Positions 7,767 through 17,339 are shown, counted from the stretch's first letter. The stretch: 64,000 nt of DNA from Ornatilinea sp. (GCA_018433975.1 JAHDQE010000043.1:62001-126000), one strand, 5' to 3'. A program made the numbers and translations. The notes: generated by a model not told the origin, from the letters alone.

Positions 7767-8864
7767 AAACTCGAACCCACCCACCGTGGTGGGCATCGTT
7801 CCGGTCTGTTCAGGCCGCGCCGGATTAGAAATATCCACCACATGCAGCCCATCCATATCATCCACCAGGTAAACCACATCCCCATCCACGGCCAGCCCCG
7901 AAGCAACCTGGGTGTCATACCTTCCGGCGTAAGCCGGCACGGCCGGGTTGGAAAGATCCAGTACCACCAGACCATCCTGCACTGCGGCCAGGCAGAGGTG
8001 ATTGCCGCAGGCCCTCACACTGTAAAAAGAGTAGTTTTCATGCTGTGGATCGGGCACATCCATCACCGTAAACGTTCCGGTTTTCTCCGGATTACCCGGG
8101 TCCGACACGTCTACCGCCACCAGGCCCTGCTGGTTGGTCCCGTCAACCAGGTACGCATATTGCCCGACCACTGCAATCGACAACATTGTGCCGGGTACTT
8201 TTTGGCTGCTGACCTCAATCGGGCTTTGGGGAGAGGAGATATCCACAATAAACAAACCGCTCGGGTTGCACGCCAGATAAGCCAGATCACCCTGGACCGC
8301 CACGGCGTTGCAGCTTGCGCTTTTCGGTTGGATGCTGCTTAACAGTGCCGGGTGAGCCGGATCGCTGACATCAAAGATATGCAGACCGCCGTATCGCGCA
8401 GCCACATAAGCATATTCCCCAACCAGCTGGACGCCCAGCACCAGACCCGGCAGCATCTCACTTTGCCCGATCCTTGTGGGCGCAGCAGGGTTGGAAACAT
8501 CCAGCGCGACCAGGCGCGGCCCTTCTCCCACAAAAGCCGTCCCGCCATCAGCCGCGACCGCGTAGCTGCTCCCACCAATCTGTCCCAGGAATTCAAAATC
8601 ACCCTGAGACCCTGAGCCTGTATCGGGGTTTACCAATTGTCCCTCCGAATCTGTCAGGGGCAGTCCCCCATCCGGTCCGGCCGTCGATTGCAGTCCTTCC
8701 GAAGCAGGGTTTTCCTTTTCAGCAAGCTGGGTCTGCTGGACGTAAATAGTGCTCTGCAGGCTTTCGCTTTCGGACGGTGTAGAACCTCCCGGAAGCCGGC
8801 ATGCAAGCGACAACACAAACAACAAAACAGCCAAAAGCAGGAATACTTTAAAGGTCGACCTCAT
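6693..8864 (-). CDS. LVIVD-repeat beta-propeller lipoprotein
   Basis: 723 residues. A signal peptide with lipobox (LSLAC, Cys at about residue 22) predicts anchoring on the outer face of the membrane. After a Ser/Glu/Gln-rich linker come about a dozen repeats of roughly 45 residues with the core VVDVSNPA-x-P-x-x-x-G, the LVIVD repeat, which folds into beta-propellers. A role as an extracellular binding or scaffold protein is inferred. AAGGTGA precedes the ATG. The gene ends 6 bp from the right inverted repeat, and its antisense strand is open for 1.1 kb, which gives the recombinase its tail. Confidence 0.85.
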   Translation of the reverse strand: MRSTFKVFLLLAVLLFVLSLACRLPGGSTPSESESLQSTIYVQQTQLAEKENPASEGLQSTAGPDGGLPLTDSEGQLVNPDTGSGSQGDFEFLGQIGGSSYAVAADGGTAFVGEGPRLVALDVSNPAAPTRIGQSEMLPGLVLGVQLVGEYAYVAARYGGLHIFDVSDPAHPALLSSIQPKSASCNAVAVQGDLAYLACNPSGLFIVDISSPQSPIEVSSQKVPGTMLSIAVVGQYAYLVDGTNQQGLVAVDVSDPGNPEKTGTFTVMDVPDPQHENYSFYSVRACGNHLCLAAVQDGLVVLDLSNPAVPAYAGRYDTQVASGLAVDGDVVYLVDDMDGLHVVDISNPARPEQTGTMPTTVGGFEFSVQQTAERGVFVQGKTLYISDQAYGLTVVDVSQPDSPKRVGHYETPVPDSLFGIKVQGDYAYVIGDTSGFRVVNIADPARMAEVSHDNSRKDLYLQAPNALVVEGNRAYISDANYPFHVYDISNPADPVQTGAVFDHEASDGAYDLAVAGETAYLAGWGGNDAFYPGNGLWAVDISNPDEPEPVGFVDVPNKLWSLAASGSTLYALDGLVDDKDSAPLSLRVFDLSNPHQPVEAGSVVMQGMMPGMLSGILVHGNHLYANLMMPMGVKSFDISDPVKPVEISGLPMSFSGSPGMVQAGNYLFVGGTIVYDVSNAAQPTMVGAAPGVVGAWDCDVVGDRVYIIAPMQGLYVYRFKPLS

Positions 8865-9071
8865 TGTTCACCTTCCCCGTTTGCAAGCGCAGAACAACCT
8901 TAAACACAAAATGGCAAGCGCCTCTCTCTCCGCTCACCATCTACCGGTAAAATACCACCACCTGTAATTTATTAATTATATGCGGCTATTCATTCAACTA
9001 CAACCGGTTCTTGTGTATTCAAATTCAAAACACGCCGCGAAGAGCGCCCCTCACTGGCCCTCTCCGGTACG

Positions 9072-9100
9072 AAAAGCCCCTCTCCGAGCCGGAGAGGGGG
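9072..9100 (-). terminator. Rho-independent terminator after the cytidylate-kinase-like gene
   Basis: CCCCTCTCC/GGAGAGGGG with a 5-nt loop, followed on the minus strand by C and TTTT, 35 nt past the stop at 9135. Confidence 0.65.
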
Positions 9101-9134
9101 GTATAACAAAAACGAAGATCAGGGCCGGAACTGC

Positions 9135-9809
9135 CTAAACATTGTGTTCTTCGTCGCAGCCCAGCACTTCACACACCGCCGCCCGAACCGGCTCATCCAC
9201 CCGGATATCGGCAGTTGTCTGTGCCCCCGGCGTTTCACGTTTGTCAAGGCTCGGCAGGGCTCCGCACAGCCAGTCCGCGGCCATTTCCACGGGAATCTTC
9301 CCCGTGTCAATGATCAGATCGAAATAGCGCGGTGTAATCCAATGCTCGCCATAGAAAGACTCGACAAAATCCGCCCGGATTCGGTCCCGCTTCCGGACAA
9401 AATCTTCAGCTTCGAAGGGGTCCTTGATATTATGGTATCCCATCATCCGCTCAACCCGCAGGGGGAAGGGAGCCTGAAAGCGCACATTCAGCACGTCGGC
9501 ATAGTCCTGCAGCACAACAAAACCGCACCGCCCCACGATCACCATATTTCCGTGCTGCGCCAGAGCCAGCAGGACCCGATTGAGCATATTGACCATTTCC
9601 TCGCGGCGTCCCATCCGGCGCACATCAAACTGGTCCCAAAAATTAAGCGCCGAATCATATTCACGGTCAAATTCCGCCAGTCCAACCCGGCTCATTACAT
9701 CCCCAATTCTGTCCTTATCCATAAAATGGTAACCCAGGGTTTTTGACACCCGCTTGCCAATCACACTGCCTTCACTGCCCGACTCTCTTGATACGGTAAG
9801 AATGGCCAT
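9135..9809 (-). CDS. Cytidylate-kinase-like protein
   Basis: 224 residues. It begins MAILTVSRESGSEGSVIGKRVS, the start seen in the cytidylate kinase-like family, where the residues after the first strand replace a classic Walker A loop. It continues with DKDRIGDVM and VIVGRCGFVVL and a C-terminal DLIIDTGKIP block. Family members are P-loop-related and many lack a proven substrate. AGGAGG lies 6 nt before the ATG. It is a single-gene unit closed by a terminator. Confidence 0.8.
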   Translation of the reverse strand: MAILTVSRESGSEGSVIGKRVSKTLGYHFMDKDRIGDVMSRVGLAEFDREYDSALNFWDQFDVRRMGRREEMVNMLNRVLLALAQHGNMVIVGRCGFVVLQDYADVLNVRFQAPFPLRVERMMGYHNIKDPFEAEDFVRKRDRIRADFVESFYGEHWITPRYFDLIIDTGKIPVEMAADWLCGALPSLDKRETPGAQTTADIRVDEPVRAAVCEVLGCDEEHNV

Positions 9810-10055
9810 CCTATCCTCCTGGTTCTCATAGTTTTAATGAGTGCAATTTGGCCTGCCTGGAGAGCTTTATTCCCGCTCTCCAAACGTTGCCTGTCTCAAG
9901 GAAGCTGATCTTAAAGGCTTCACTTAAACTATACAGAAGTTTTCCGCTTGAAGCAAGTCGGTGATTAAGCGAATGATCCGGCCCGGTTCATCGCAGTAAA
10001 ATAATTTTCCGGTATGCCCCAACCCCTTCCACAAATAAAACATTTCGCCTCTTTA

Positions 10056-10084
10056 AACAAAAAATGACGGGCGGACGCCCGTCA
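10056..10084 (-). terminator. Rho-independent terminator after the flavodoxin gene
   Basis: Perfect 8-bp stem TGACGGGC/GCCCGTCA with a GGAC loop, followed on the minus strand by TTTTTGTTT. Confidence 0.75.
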
Positions 10085-10112
10085 CCTTCAGCAGGAAACC
10101 GGGATTACACGT

Positions 10113-10625
10113 TCACTCCCCCAGCTTCTCCGCCAGCGAGGCTGCCCAGCTGCGGATCTCTTCCCAGTTGCGGTAATCGCCTTCCGCCAGAATGCCTTCC
10201 TTATCGCGCTTTGCCATAAAGCGCAGGATCGGAGAGAGTTTGCTGTGGTCAATCGCGCCGCCAAACACTTCTTTGTCAAATGGCATGTGGATTTCTTCTA
10301 AAGGCTTTAGATAGCCGTAAGCTGTCTCGCGGTTTTCAGGGGTATCCTCTTTCATCGCCAATCCCAGCGTGAAATAAGCTGTGGGAACCTTCTCCAGAGC
10401 ATCACAGTACTGGTTGGTGAACTTGACCGCCTCCGGGAGCAGTTTTCCCATCCGCACGGCCGTCCCGATCACCACCGCGTCATAACTTGCGACGTTTTTC
10501 ACTGCCTTGCAGGGCTGCACATCCACATTCGCTCCCGACTCGCGCAGCACCCGCCCTACCTCTTCCGCCACCTCAGCCGTGGAACCTGCCCGGCTGGCAT
10601 AAGCTACCAGAATTTTTTTGCTCAT
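10113..10625 (-). CDS. Flavodoxin-domain protein
   Basis: 170 residues, cytosolic FMN-binding electron carrier. The FMN phosphate loop is YASRAGSTAEVAE near residues 8-20, followed by VVIGTAVRMGKLLPEA. The C-terminal half (PVTAYFTLGLAMKED-like strand, AKRDKEGI) resembles the flavodoxin/HemG-like group rather than short-chain flavodoxins, so oxidation of protoporphyrinogen IX is possible but not shown. ATG at 10625 is chosen because AAAAGGAG lies 6 nt upstream; a GTG three bases earlier is too close to it. Confidence 0.82.
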   Translation of the reverse strand: MSKKILVAYASRAGSTAEVAEEVGRVLRESGANVDVQPCKAVKNVASYDAVVIGTAVRMGKLLPEAVKFTNQYCDALEKVPTAYFTLGLAMKEDTPENRETAYGYLKPLEEIHMPFDKEVFGGAIDHSKLSPILRFMAKRDKEGILAEGDYRNWEEIRSWAASLAEKLGE

Positions 10626-10774
10626 CACATACTCCTTTTCTATTAATTCTATTGTAGCAAAACCGGCTCCAAATGGAAGTCCTGTAGAAGGATCAGACCT
10701 GGATAAAAATCAGAAATAAGGGAAAAATGTTTTAAAAGCAATCCAACGCCGCCCCCTCCGGTATTAAAAGAAAT

Positions 10775-10868
10775 GAGCGGTAGCCTAAATTTTTGGCGCT
10801 CCCGATCATCGGGATAATCTCCTGACGCCCTACCTCAAGGGTAGTACTTGGAGCCGGGCTTACCGCTC
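10775..10868. ncRNA. Candidate structured RNA
   Basis: A closing stem GAGCGGTAGCC / GGCTTACCGCTC (11 pairs with one bulge) encloses two inner stems: TCCCGA-tca-TCGGGA inside GGCG/CGCC, and CTACC-tcaag-GGTAG. The three-stem arrangement is too ordered to be chance. Read on the minus strand it ends ATTTCTTTT and lies 150 nt before the flavodoxin gene, so it may be a leader RNA for that gene. I do not recognise a known riboswitch class. Confidence 0.5.
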
Positions 10869-11263
10869 AATCTGATTTTAGCACATATCGGGGCCTGTTT
10901 TAAGAAATTCGCGCGTCCTGCTCATCTGTTGGGCTTTGCCGCGCTCAACTCCTCCCTCACAGAGGCAAAACTCCTGTCTTTGCGACCCGCCGGACGCTTT
11001 TTCGGCGGCAGGACGATCTCCAACCGGTCCATAGGCTGCGCTTGCCTTAGTGCTTGGCAGGGCACGACCGCGCCCATTCAGCCCAACGGGAGAAGCAACA
11101 TTGCAACTCTTTATCTCAGAAATAATACATTTCCTGATACCAGCGCAACCAGGAGAAAAACTTTTCCCCAAATGGTTAAAATAAGGACCTGTCCACCATC
11201 ATACTGTTGACAGACAGGTCAGCGAATAAACACCCATTCTTGAAAAACAACTCTTACCGGAGA
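10869..11263. other. Intergenic region, terminator only
   Basis: Nothing gene-like. An inverted repeat GACCTGTC/GACAGGTC at 11186-11220 is followed on the minus strand by CTTATTTT and probably ends the creatininase operon. The rest shows no repeat or conserved element I recognise. Confidence 0.5.
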
Positions 11264-11992
11264 TCACAACTTTGTCAAAAAAGCTGTGACTACTTTCATG
11301 CTCTCCTGGGTAAGCCCATCCAAAAGCTTTTCCCCCTTTTCAGCGGTAGCGGGCCGTGGATCGCCAAACACGCCGCTTTTACAAAAAGTGTGCAGATAAA
11401 TCGGTTCTGAGGCAAAGGTTGGGGGGAAATCCGGATACTCGGCTTGCGCCTTATCCATTTGAACGGCATCCGGCATCAGCGCGAGCATAACTGAAGTCTC
11501 CAGCTCATCCGCATGGTAAAAGGATGGAGCAGCCGGTTGGCTTTCGCATATCTCGCTTGCCAGACGTTCCAGTCCGGGGTAATCGATCAACAGAACCGGA
11601 AAATCATATTTAACCTTGAGCTCACGGCAGGCCAACTCAATAGGAGCCCGGTTTCCAAAATGTCCGTTCACCACAATCAAGGCTTTTACCCCGCTTTTCA
11701 TCAAACCTACCCCCAAATCCATCAGAATAGCTTTTACAGTGGAAAAAGAGAGCGAAAGCGTCCCCGGAAAGCCGGAGGTGTTCCAGGTTTCTCCATAGGG
11801 TATTGGAGGTAGCAGGATGCCATCAACTTGTTCTGCCAGACGGGTTGCCAGACCGTTGGCCATCACCGTATCTGTAGATAAGGGACAATGCGGGCCGTGT
11901 TCTTCATGGGCTCCGAAAGGCAGAATTGCCACACGGTTCTGCTCAATCGCCGTTTTGATCTCAGGCCAGGTAGCTTTCTCGGATTGGATCAT
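11264..11992 (-). CDS. Creatininase-family amidohydrolase
   Basis: 242 residues; the family hydrolyses cyclic or linear amide bonds with two metal ions. The metal ligands are visible: E and H in GAHEEHGPH (residues 27-35), D in STDT (near 41), H in VNGHFGNRAP (near 110) and E in HADELETSVM (near 163). Its ATG overlaps the stop of the permease gene (TAATG), so it is the last gene of the BMP-type ABC operon. The physical link suggests that the imported solute, or a derivative of it, is the substrate; creatinine itself is only one option. Confidence 0.85.
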   Translation of the reverse strand: MIQSEKATWPEIKTAIEQNRVAILPFGAHEEHGPHCPLSTDTVMANGLATRLAEQVDGILLPPIPYGETWNTSGFPGTLSLSFSTVKAILMDLGVGLMKSGVKALIVVNGHFGNRAPIELACRELKVKYDFPVLLIDYPGLERLASEICESQPAAPSFYHADELETSVMLALMPDAVQMDKAQAEYPDFPPTFASEPIYLHTFCKSGVFGDPRPATAEKGEKLLDGLTQESMKVVTAFLTKL

Positions 11993-12945
11993 TATTTTCC
12001 TCCACCAGGTTTGTAATGAACACCAAGTGCTGCCGGATCATCCGTGCGTTTCACAAAGAATGCCAGCACAAACATTGTCAGGGCATAAGGCAGCATGAGC
12101 ATGAATTGGAAAGGAATTCCAATATGCATAATCTGAGTCCGCAGTTGGAGCGCATCGGCTGCGCCAAACATGAGTGCGGCGGCCAGAATGCCAAAAGGAT
12201 GCCTGCGGCCAAGCGTAAGAATTGCAAGAGCAATGTACCCTCTGCCCGCTGTCATATTATTTAAGAATAAGCGTGTCGCCCCTAAAGAAAGAAAAGCCCC
12301 ACCAATCGCGCACATTACACCGCTTATCATCAAGGAAACATACCGGGCGCGGACCACACTGACCCCTAAAGTCTCGGCTGCCTCCGGATTCTCTCCCGTG
12401 GCAATAATTTTTAATCCCCAACCGGATTTGAAGATCACCACAAAACTGATGAGGATCAAAATAAAGGTAACATAGACCAGGGGAGATTGCTGAAAGAATA
12501 GCGGTCCCAGAATTGGTATTTTGCTCAGTCCGGGGACATTAAAGGTTTCAAAACCACTCACCCGTGGCTGCTGTGTTCCCACACCGAAAATGATTCGGTA
12601 GATGAAACTGGTTACACCCACACAAAGCAAGTTTAAGGAAATACCGGCAACAACCTGGTTGGCATCCAGCGTAACGGTGAAAAAGCCAAGGATCAACCCC
12701 AGGATTACCCCGCTGACGGACGCAGCCAGAACACCCAACCACATATTGCCGGTGAAATGCCCAACGACAAACCCCACCAGGCAGCCCATCAGCATCATAC
12801 CTTCCATGCCAATATTCAATACACCGGCCCGTTCATTAAAAACGCCGCCCAGTGCAGCCAGAACAATCGGAATTGCCAGCCGCATACTTGCAGCCAGGAA
12901 TCCTTCAACCACCGGTAAAGACAAGAACCCAAGAATATTTTCCAT
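11992..12945 (-). CDS. BMP-type ABC transporter permease 2
   Basis: 317 residues with about 8-9 membrane segments, homologous to the NupQ-like permeases of nucleoside importers. The N-terminal ERAGVLNIGMEGMMLMG block (residues 38-54) and the GENPEAAETLGVSV coupling region (about 182-195) are characteristic. It pairs with the upstream permease to form the channel. Only 2 nt separate it from that gene and its stop overlaps the creatininase start. Confidence 0.88.
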   Translation of the reverse strand: MENILGFLSLPVVEGFLAASMRLAIPIVLAALGGVFNERAGVLNIGMEGMMLMGCLVGFVVGHFTGNMWLGVLAASVSGVILGLILGFFTVTLDANQVVAGISLNLLCVGVTSFIYRIIFGVGTQQPRVSGFETFNVPGLSKIPILGPLFFQQSPLVYVTFILILISFVVIFKSGWGLKIIATGENPEAAETLGVSVVRARYVSLMISGVMCAIGGAFLSLGATRLFLNNMTAGRGYIALAILTLGRRHPFGILAAALMFGAADALQLRTQIMHIGIPFQFMLMLPYALTMFVLAFFVKRTDDPAALGVHYKPGGGK

Positions 12946-12947
12946 AA

Positions 12948-14063
12948 TTAACTCTCCACCCTCTGAGGACTTCGCAGTCGGTTCCGAAACAGATCAAAGG
13001 CGCCCCGGCCGATCAGAAGCAACACAATTAAATACTGGATCACAGTAATCACGGAACTTGGAACACCGACAGCCGATTCCATGGTACTGGCGCCAACCTG
13101 AAGGGCAGCAAACAGCACCGCCGAAGCCAGCACGCCCAGTGGATTGGTCTGCCCCAAAAGCGCAACAACAATGGCAGTATAACCGTATCCTGGGGAAATG
13201 TTTTCAATCATTCGCTGCTGAATACCGGAGGCCTCGCAGAAACCCGCCAATCCGGCCAGTGCCCCGCTGAGAACCAACGAAGATACCAGAAGGCTTTTCA
13301 CATTCATACCGGCCGCTTTTGCCGCAAGCTGGTTTTTACCCACCACCCGGATATGGAAACCCCATGTGGTCCGCCACAAGAGAATATACGCTACAATGGC
13401 TGTAACGATGGTCAGGATTAATCCCGCGTGCAGCCGGGTTCCCGCCAGAATTACAGGAAGCTGCGCGTTTTCCGAGAGCGGAGAGGTTTGCCCTAACGGC
13501 GAACCCGGTTCCTGCAGCGGACCATGCACCAAATAATTGACAAAAAAGATGGCAATATAATTCATCATGATCGTGTTGATCATTTCGCTGGCATTCATCC
13601 ACACCTTCAGCAGCCCTGCGATTCCTGCCCAAAGACCGCCGGCCGCCATCCCTGTGAGGATCATCAATGGAATTAACAGCCAGGGTGATAAAAGAGGAAA
13701 TTGCAAACCGATCCAGGTCGCGGCAATTGCGCCAATATAAAGCTGGCCTTCTGCGCCCACATTAAATGCACCCGCGCGGAAAGCGATAGAGACACCTACC
13801 CCGGCCAGACCCAGGGGAATGGCTTTGAGCAAGGTCTCGGCGATACTGTTCTTGTTTCCCAATGCCCCATCTAAAAGAGCGGCATAAGCTTTGATTGGGC
13901 TCACACCGAGGAGAGCGATCAACCCGGCCCCGATAATGAGGGCGATAACAATCGCAACCAGGCTGGCAATCAGACCCGATTGAAACAATGTATTCAACCA
14001 GTATTGTGCAGTCGTTGGATTTGAGGCCGAAGTATCCTGTGCATTTTGGGGATCTGTTTTCAT
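12948..14063 (-). CDS. BMP-type ABC transporter permease 1
   Basis: 371 residues, about ten membrane segments, homologous to the NupP-like permeases. Typical blocks are SIAFRAGAFNVGAEGQLYIGA (about 93-113) and GKNQLAAKAAGM near residue 237. An extra hydrophilic N-terminus of about 30 residues precedes the first segment. Its ATG overlaps the ATPase stop by four bases. Confidence 0.88.
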   Translation of the reverse strand: MKTDPQNAQDTSASNPTTAQYWLNTLFQSGLIASLVAIVIALIIGAGLIALLGVSPIKAYAALLDGALGNKNSIAETLLKAIPLGLAGVGVSIAFRAGAFNVGAEGQLYIGAIAATWIGLQFPLLSPWLLIPLMILTGMAAGGLWAGIAGLLKVWMNASEMINTIMMNYIAIFFVNYLVHGPLQEPGSPLGQTSPLSENAQLPVILAGTRLHAGLILTIVTAIVAYILLWRTTWGFHIRVVGKNQLAAKAAGMNVKSLLVSSLVLSGALAGLAGFCEASGIQQRMIENISPGYGYTAIVVALLGQTNPLGVLASAVLFAALQVGASTMESAVGVPSSVITVIQYLIVLLLIGRGAFDLFRNRLRSPQRVES

Positions 14064-15604
14064 ATTTTCTTACCTGCCATTAATAACCCAACGGTTTCTT
14101 TATCCACCTGATCGTGGTTAAAAGTATCCATAATCCGGCCTTCATACATCACAGAGACCCGGTCTGAGAGCGAGAGCACTTCATCCAACTCCGTAGAGAT
14201 CAATAGAATAGCACAGCCTCTTTTCTTTTGCTGTAAAAGCATTGAATGCACATACTCCGTAGCGCCAACATCCAGACCGCGTGTGGGCTGCATCGCGATG
14301 ATAAAGCGTGGATTACGGAAAAGCTCTCGTGCCAGAACCAGTTTTTGCTGGTTTCCTCCGGACAGCGTTTCGACGGTTTGATTGGGATTCTGACAGCGGA
14401 TATCGTAGGATTGGATCAAGGTTTGGGTCAGTTTTGAAATTTCATGGAAATTCAGGAACCCCCATTTGGAATAGGGAAGTTGAGTATTCAGCTCCAACAT
14501 AGAATTTTCTTTAATCGAAAGGTCCATCACCAGACCCGTCTGCTGACGGTCACCGGGAATATAGGCCAACCCCGCCCGGATCCGTTGAGCCGGACTGGCA
14601 TGGGTAATTTCTTTTCCATCCAACCAAATTTTTCCGGCTTTCGAAGGAATCAACCCCGCCAGAATTCTGGCAAACTCCTCTTGTCCGTTTCCATCGACCC
14701 CGGCAATACCGTGGATTTCTCCCTCGCAGATATTCAAGTCAATACCGTGCAGAACTTGAACACCACGTTTATCCGTATAGTGTAAATTCTCGACCTTTGC
14801 TACTTTCGATGAATTCGTCGTACTGGAATAATTAACGTCCAGATGCCCAATGTCGCGGCCCACCATCAGGCGTGCCAATTCACGCGCATCCGTTTCCTGT
14901 GTGTCGCGCAGCGCCGCTAATTTTCCCTGACGCAAAATTGTGATATGGTGGCTGATAGACATCACTTCATTTAACTTGTGGCTGATGAAAATAATTGAAT
15001 TCCCCTGCTCGGATAAATTATGGATAACTTCAAAAAGGCCTTCAGTTTCTTGAGGGGTCAATACAGAAGTGGGCTCGTCCAAAATCAACAGTTTTGCACC
15101 GCGATAAAGTGCTTTGATAATCTCAACCCGTTGTTGTACACCAACCGAAAGCCGCGATACTTTCGCTTCCGGATCCACATGCAAATTATATGTTTTAGAA
15201 AGTTCACGGATTTTATTTGAGACCTTTTTTAAATCCGGAAAAGGATAACCGGCTGAACGCAGACCAATACAGACGTTTTGGGCAACAGTCAGCGTGGGGA
15301 TCAGCATGAAATGCTGGTAGACCATACCAATTCCAATTTCTTGAGCCTTGATAGGAGACTCAATCTCAACTTCTTTTCCACCAAAGATGATCTGTCCCGA
15401 CGTCGGCTTTACAAGCCCCACCAGTGCTTTCATTAAAGTCGTTTTGCCCGCCCCGTTTTCACCCAGCAGAGCATGGATCTCTCCCTCATGGACTTCCAGG
15501 TCAAGATGGTCGTTGGCGACAAAGGAACCGTAGCAAACCATGATATCTTTCATCTGCAATAAAGGTTTGTTGTCTACCCGGCTGGAATTTTGATCAAGCG
15601 TCAT
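14060..15604 (-). CDS. BMP-type ABC transporter ATPase, two nucleotide-binding domains
   Basis: 514 residues with two fused ABC domains, as in nucleoside (NupO) and ribose importers. Domain 1 has Walker A GENGAGKTT (near 48-56), signature LSVGVQQR and Walker B LLILDEPTS; domain 2 has signature LSGGNQQK near 412 and lacks a clear Walker A lysine (GVDGNGQEEF), which is usual for the second half in this family. ATG at 15604 gives better spacing to AAAGGA than the ATG at 15610. It powers import by the two downstream permeases. Confidence 0.9.
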   Translation of the reverse strand: MTLDQNSSRVDNKPLLQMKDIMVCYGSFVANDHLDLEVHEGEIHALLGENGAGKTTLMKALVGLVKPTSGQIIFGGKEVEIESPIKAQEIGIGMVYQHFMLIPTLTVAQNVCIGLRSAGYPFPDLKKVSNKIRELSKTYNLHVDPEAKVSRLSVGVQQRVEIIKALYRGAKLLILDEPTSVLTPQETEGLFEVIHNLSEQGNSIIFISHKLNEVMSISHHITILRQGKLAALRDTQETDARELARLMVGRDIGHLDVNYSSTTNSSKVAKVENLHYTDKRGVQVLHGIDLNICEGEIHGIAGVDGNGQEEFARILAGLIPSKAGKIWLDGKEITHASPAQRIRAGLAYIPGDRQQTGLVMDLSIKENSMLELNTQLPYSKWGFLNFHEISKLTQTLIQSYDIRCQNPNQTVETLSGGNQQKLVLARELFRNPRFIIAMQPTRGLDVGATEYVHSMLLQQKKRGCAILLISTELDEVLSLSDRVSVMYEGRIMDTFNHDQVDKETVGLLMAGKKI

Positions 15605-15688
15605 ACGCATCCTTTAAAGTAATGGATAAAAGGATCTGGCTGGAAAGCAAGCGCCATTCAGCCAGATCCAGGGTTTTCTTACTTCACA

Positions 15689-16708
15689 CTATTCTACTTC
15701 ACTGGTATCGTGCGGAACGACAAACTCACCGGATTTGATGGCTTCAAATTTATCGTTCACTTGCTGAAGAACCTCTTCCGGGATGTCACTATCCAGACCG
15801 TGGTAAGGTGCCAACACAACCGACCCTTCAACAACGCCGAATGACCAGTTCTTGCTTTCCCATTCACCAGCCGTAATGGATTCCGCGACACCTTTCACAA
15901 GGGGTGCCAGGTCCCAGGTCACGCTGGTCAGAACATTCTCCGGTCCCATGTAATTCTGATCCGTCATTGCTCCCAGCGCGTAAACGTCTTTCTCATTGGC
16001 CGCGTCGATCACACCGACACCCTGAGCGCTGAGTACATCGGCTCCCTGTTCCACTTGAGCCAGAGCTGCTTCTTTTGCCTTGGGCGGATCAAACCAGCTT
16101 CCAATAAAGGTGTATAACACCTCAACATCAGGATTCATCTCCAAAGCACCTGCTTCATAAGCATGCAGGTTCGCCAGCATGTTGGGAGAGGGATTGCCGT
16201 CAACCCAACCCACCACACCTGTTTTACTGACGCCGGCCGCGAGCATTCCTGCCAGATACGCACCCTGGTAATCCGGATTGTCGTAAGTCCCCATATTAGG
16301 GGCAATTTCCTGGGCGGTGCCTGCCATAAAGATCACTTCCGGAAAATCCTTCGCGACCTTTAAGGTTGCGTCGCCAAACGAGAAGCTGTGGGCGAAGATC
16401 AGGCCATAGCCGCGCGCAGCAAAATCGCGGATGATACGTTCCGCATCGGCATCGGCTACATTCTCGGCGTAAGCAAATTCAAGGCCAAGTTCTTCAGAGG
16501 CTTCTTTAAGTCCGTTGTAACCAACGGAGTTCCAATCATTGTCGTTGATAGGTCCTGGTAAAACCATCGCAACTTTCAATGCTTCGGCTTCGACCGCTTC
16601 AGGTTCCTCAACGGCTTCTGGTTGTGTGCCTCCTCCGCATGCAGCTAACAACATGGCTGCTACAAACAACAACAGAAATACAGGGAAAACCTTCTTCATA
16701 ATTCTCAT
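15689..16708 (-). CDS. BMP-family substrate-binding lipoprotein
   Basis: 339 residues. Signal peptide and lipobox LLAAC (Cys near 23) followed by GGG anchor it outside the membrane. The BMP/PBP1 fold is shown by KVAMVLPGPINDNDWNSVGYNG, IRDFAARGYGLIFAHSFS and VGWVDGNPSPNM. It captures the solute for the transporter encoded downstream; BMP proteins usually bind nucleosides or related ligands, and some bind lipoproteins or autoinducers. GGAGG lies 5 nt before ATG 16708. A gap of 84 nt separates it from the ATPase. Confidence 0.88.
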   Translation of the reverse strand: MRIMKKVFPVFLLLFVAAMLLAACGGGTQPEAVEEPEAVEAEALKVAMVLPGPINDNDWNSVGYNGLKEASEELGLEFAYAENVADADAERIIRDFAARGYGLIFAHSFSFGDATLKVAKDFPEVIFMAGTAQEIAPNMGTYDNPDYQGAYLAGMLAAGVSKTGVVGWVDGNPSPNMLANLHAYEAGALEMNPDVEVLYTFIGSWFDPPKAKEAALAQVEQGADVLSAQGVGVIDAANEKDVYALGAMTDQNYMGPENVLTSVTWDLAPLVKGVAESITAGEWESKNWSFGVVEGSVVLAPYHGLDSDIPEEVLQQVNDKFEAIKSGEFVVPHDTSEVE

Positions 16709-16769
16709 ACATCCTCCATTACAAAAACAACAGAAAGAATAAAAGGGCTCACCCCCAATTCCAACAATG

Positions 16770-17339
16770 TTAAAACGATGGGGGGGTAATTGCCCATACC
16801 GACAAAACTCGTTCAGGACCGGGATTGTGATACCAATGTGGAATACCACTGTTAAAGATAATACTGTCCCCGGCTTTTAAAACATAGCAATTATTACCAA
16901 TATGTATTTCAAGGGTTCCTTGAAGGATCAACCCACATTCTTCTCCGGTGTGTAAAAAAGGATATTCTTCAGTAGTTGTTCCCGGAGCCGATTCAACCCA
17001 AACCATTTCAAGGGAACGGTTCAAGTCCGGAGTAAGTAGTTCATAAACAAAGTCGGCATCCTGTTCATATAATTTCCTGCGCTGATTTTGATGAACAACG
17101 ATGTTTTCATCCGGTGATGGATCAAAGAATATTCCCAACTGCAGCCCTAATGCAGCGGCCAGTTTGGCAAGCGTTTTAATGGAAGGATTCGCCAGGCCAC
17201 GCTCAATCTGACTGATCATTCCTGCGCTGATATCTGCCCGTTCAGCAAGTTCATGGACACTTAATCGCTGAAGAGTTCTTTTTTCAAACAATACTTTTCC
17301 AACAGATTCAATACTGTACTGCGGATCTGGAATATCCAT
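16770..17339 (-). CDS. XRE-family regulator with cupin sensor domain
   Basis: 189 residues. The N-terminal HTH (LSVHELAERADISAGMISQIERG, about 26-48) is followed by a cupin fold (HTGEECGLILQGTLEIHIG, then LKAGDSIIFNSGIPHWYHN, about 130-175). The cupin carries His and Glu residues in the usual metal or ligand positions. Such one-component regulators sense a small molecule and control an adjacent operon. It lies 61 nt upstream of the binding protein gene, in the same direction, and a 14-bp palindrome lies about 100 nt before it. Start ATG 17339; a GTG at 17351 is an alternative, and neither has a clear ribosome site. Confidence 0.85.
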   Translation of the reverse strand: MDIPDPQYSIESVGKVLFEKRTLQRLSVHELAERADISAGMISQIERGLANPSIKTLAKLAAALGLQLGIFFDPSPDENIVVHQNQRRKLYEQDADFVYELLTPDLNRSLEMVWVESAPGTTTEEYPFLHTGEECGLILQGTLEIHIGNNCYVLKAGDSIIFNSGIPHWYHNPGPERVLSVWAITPPSF

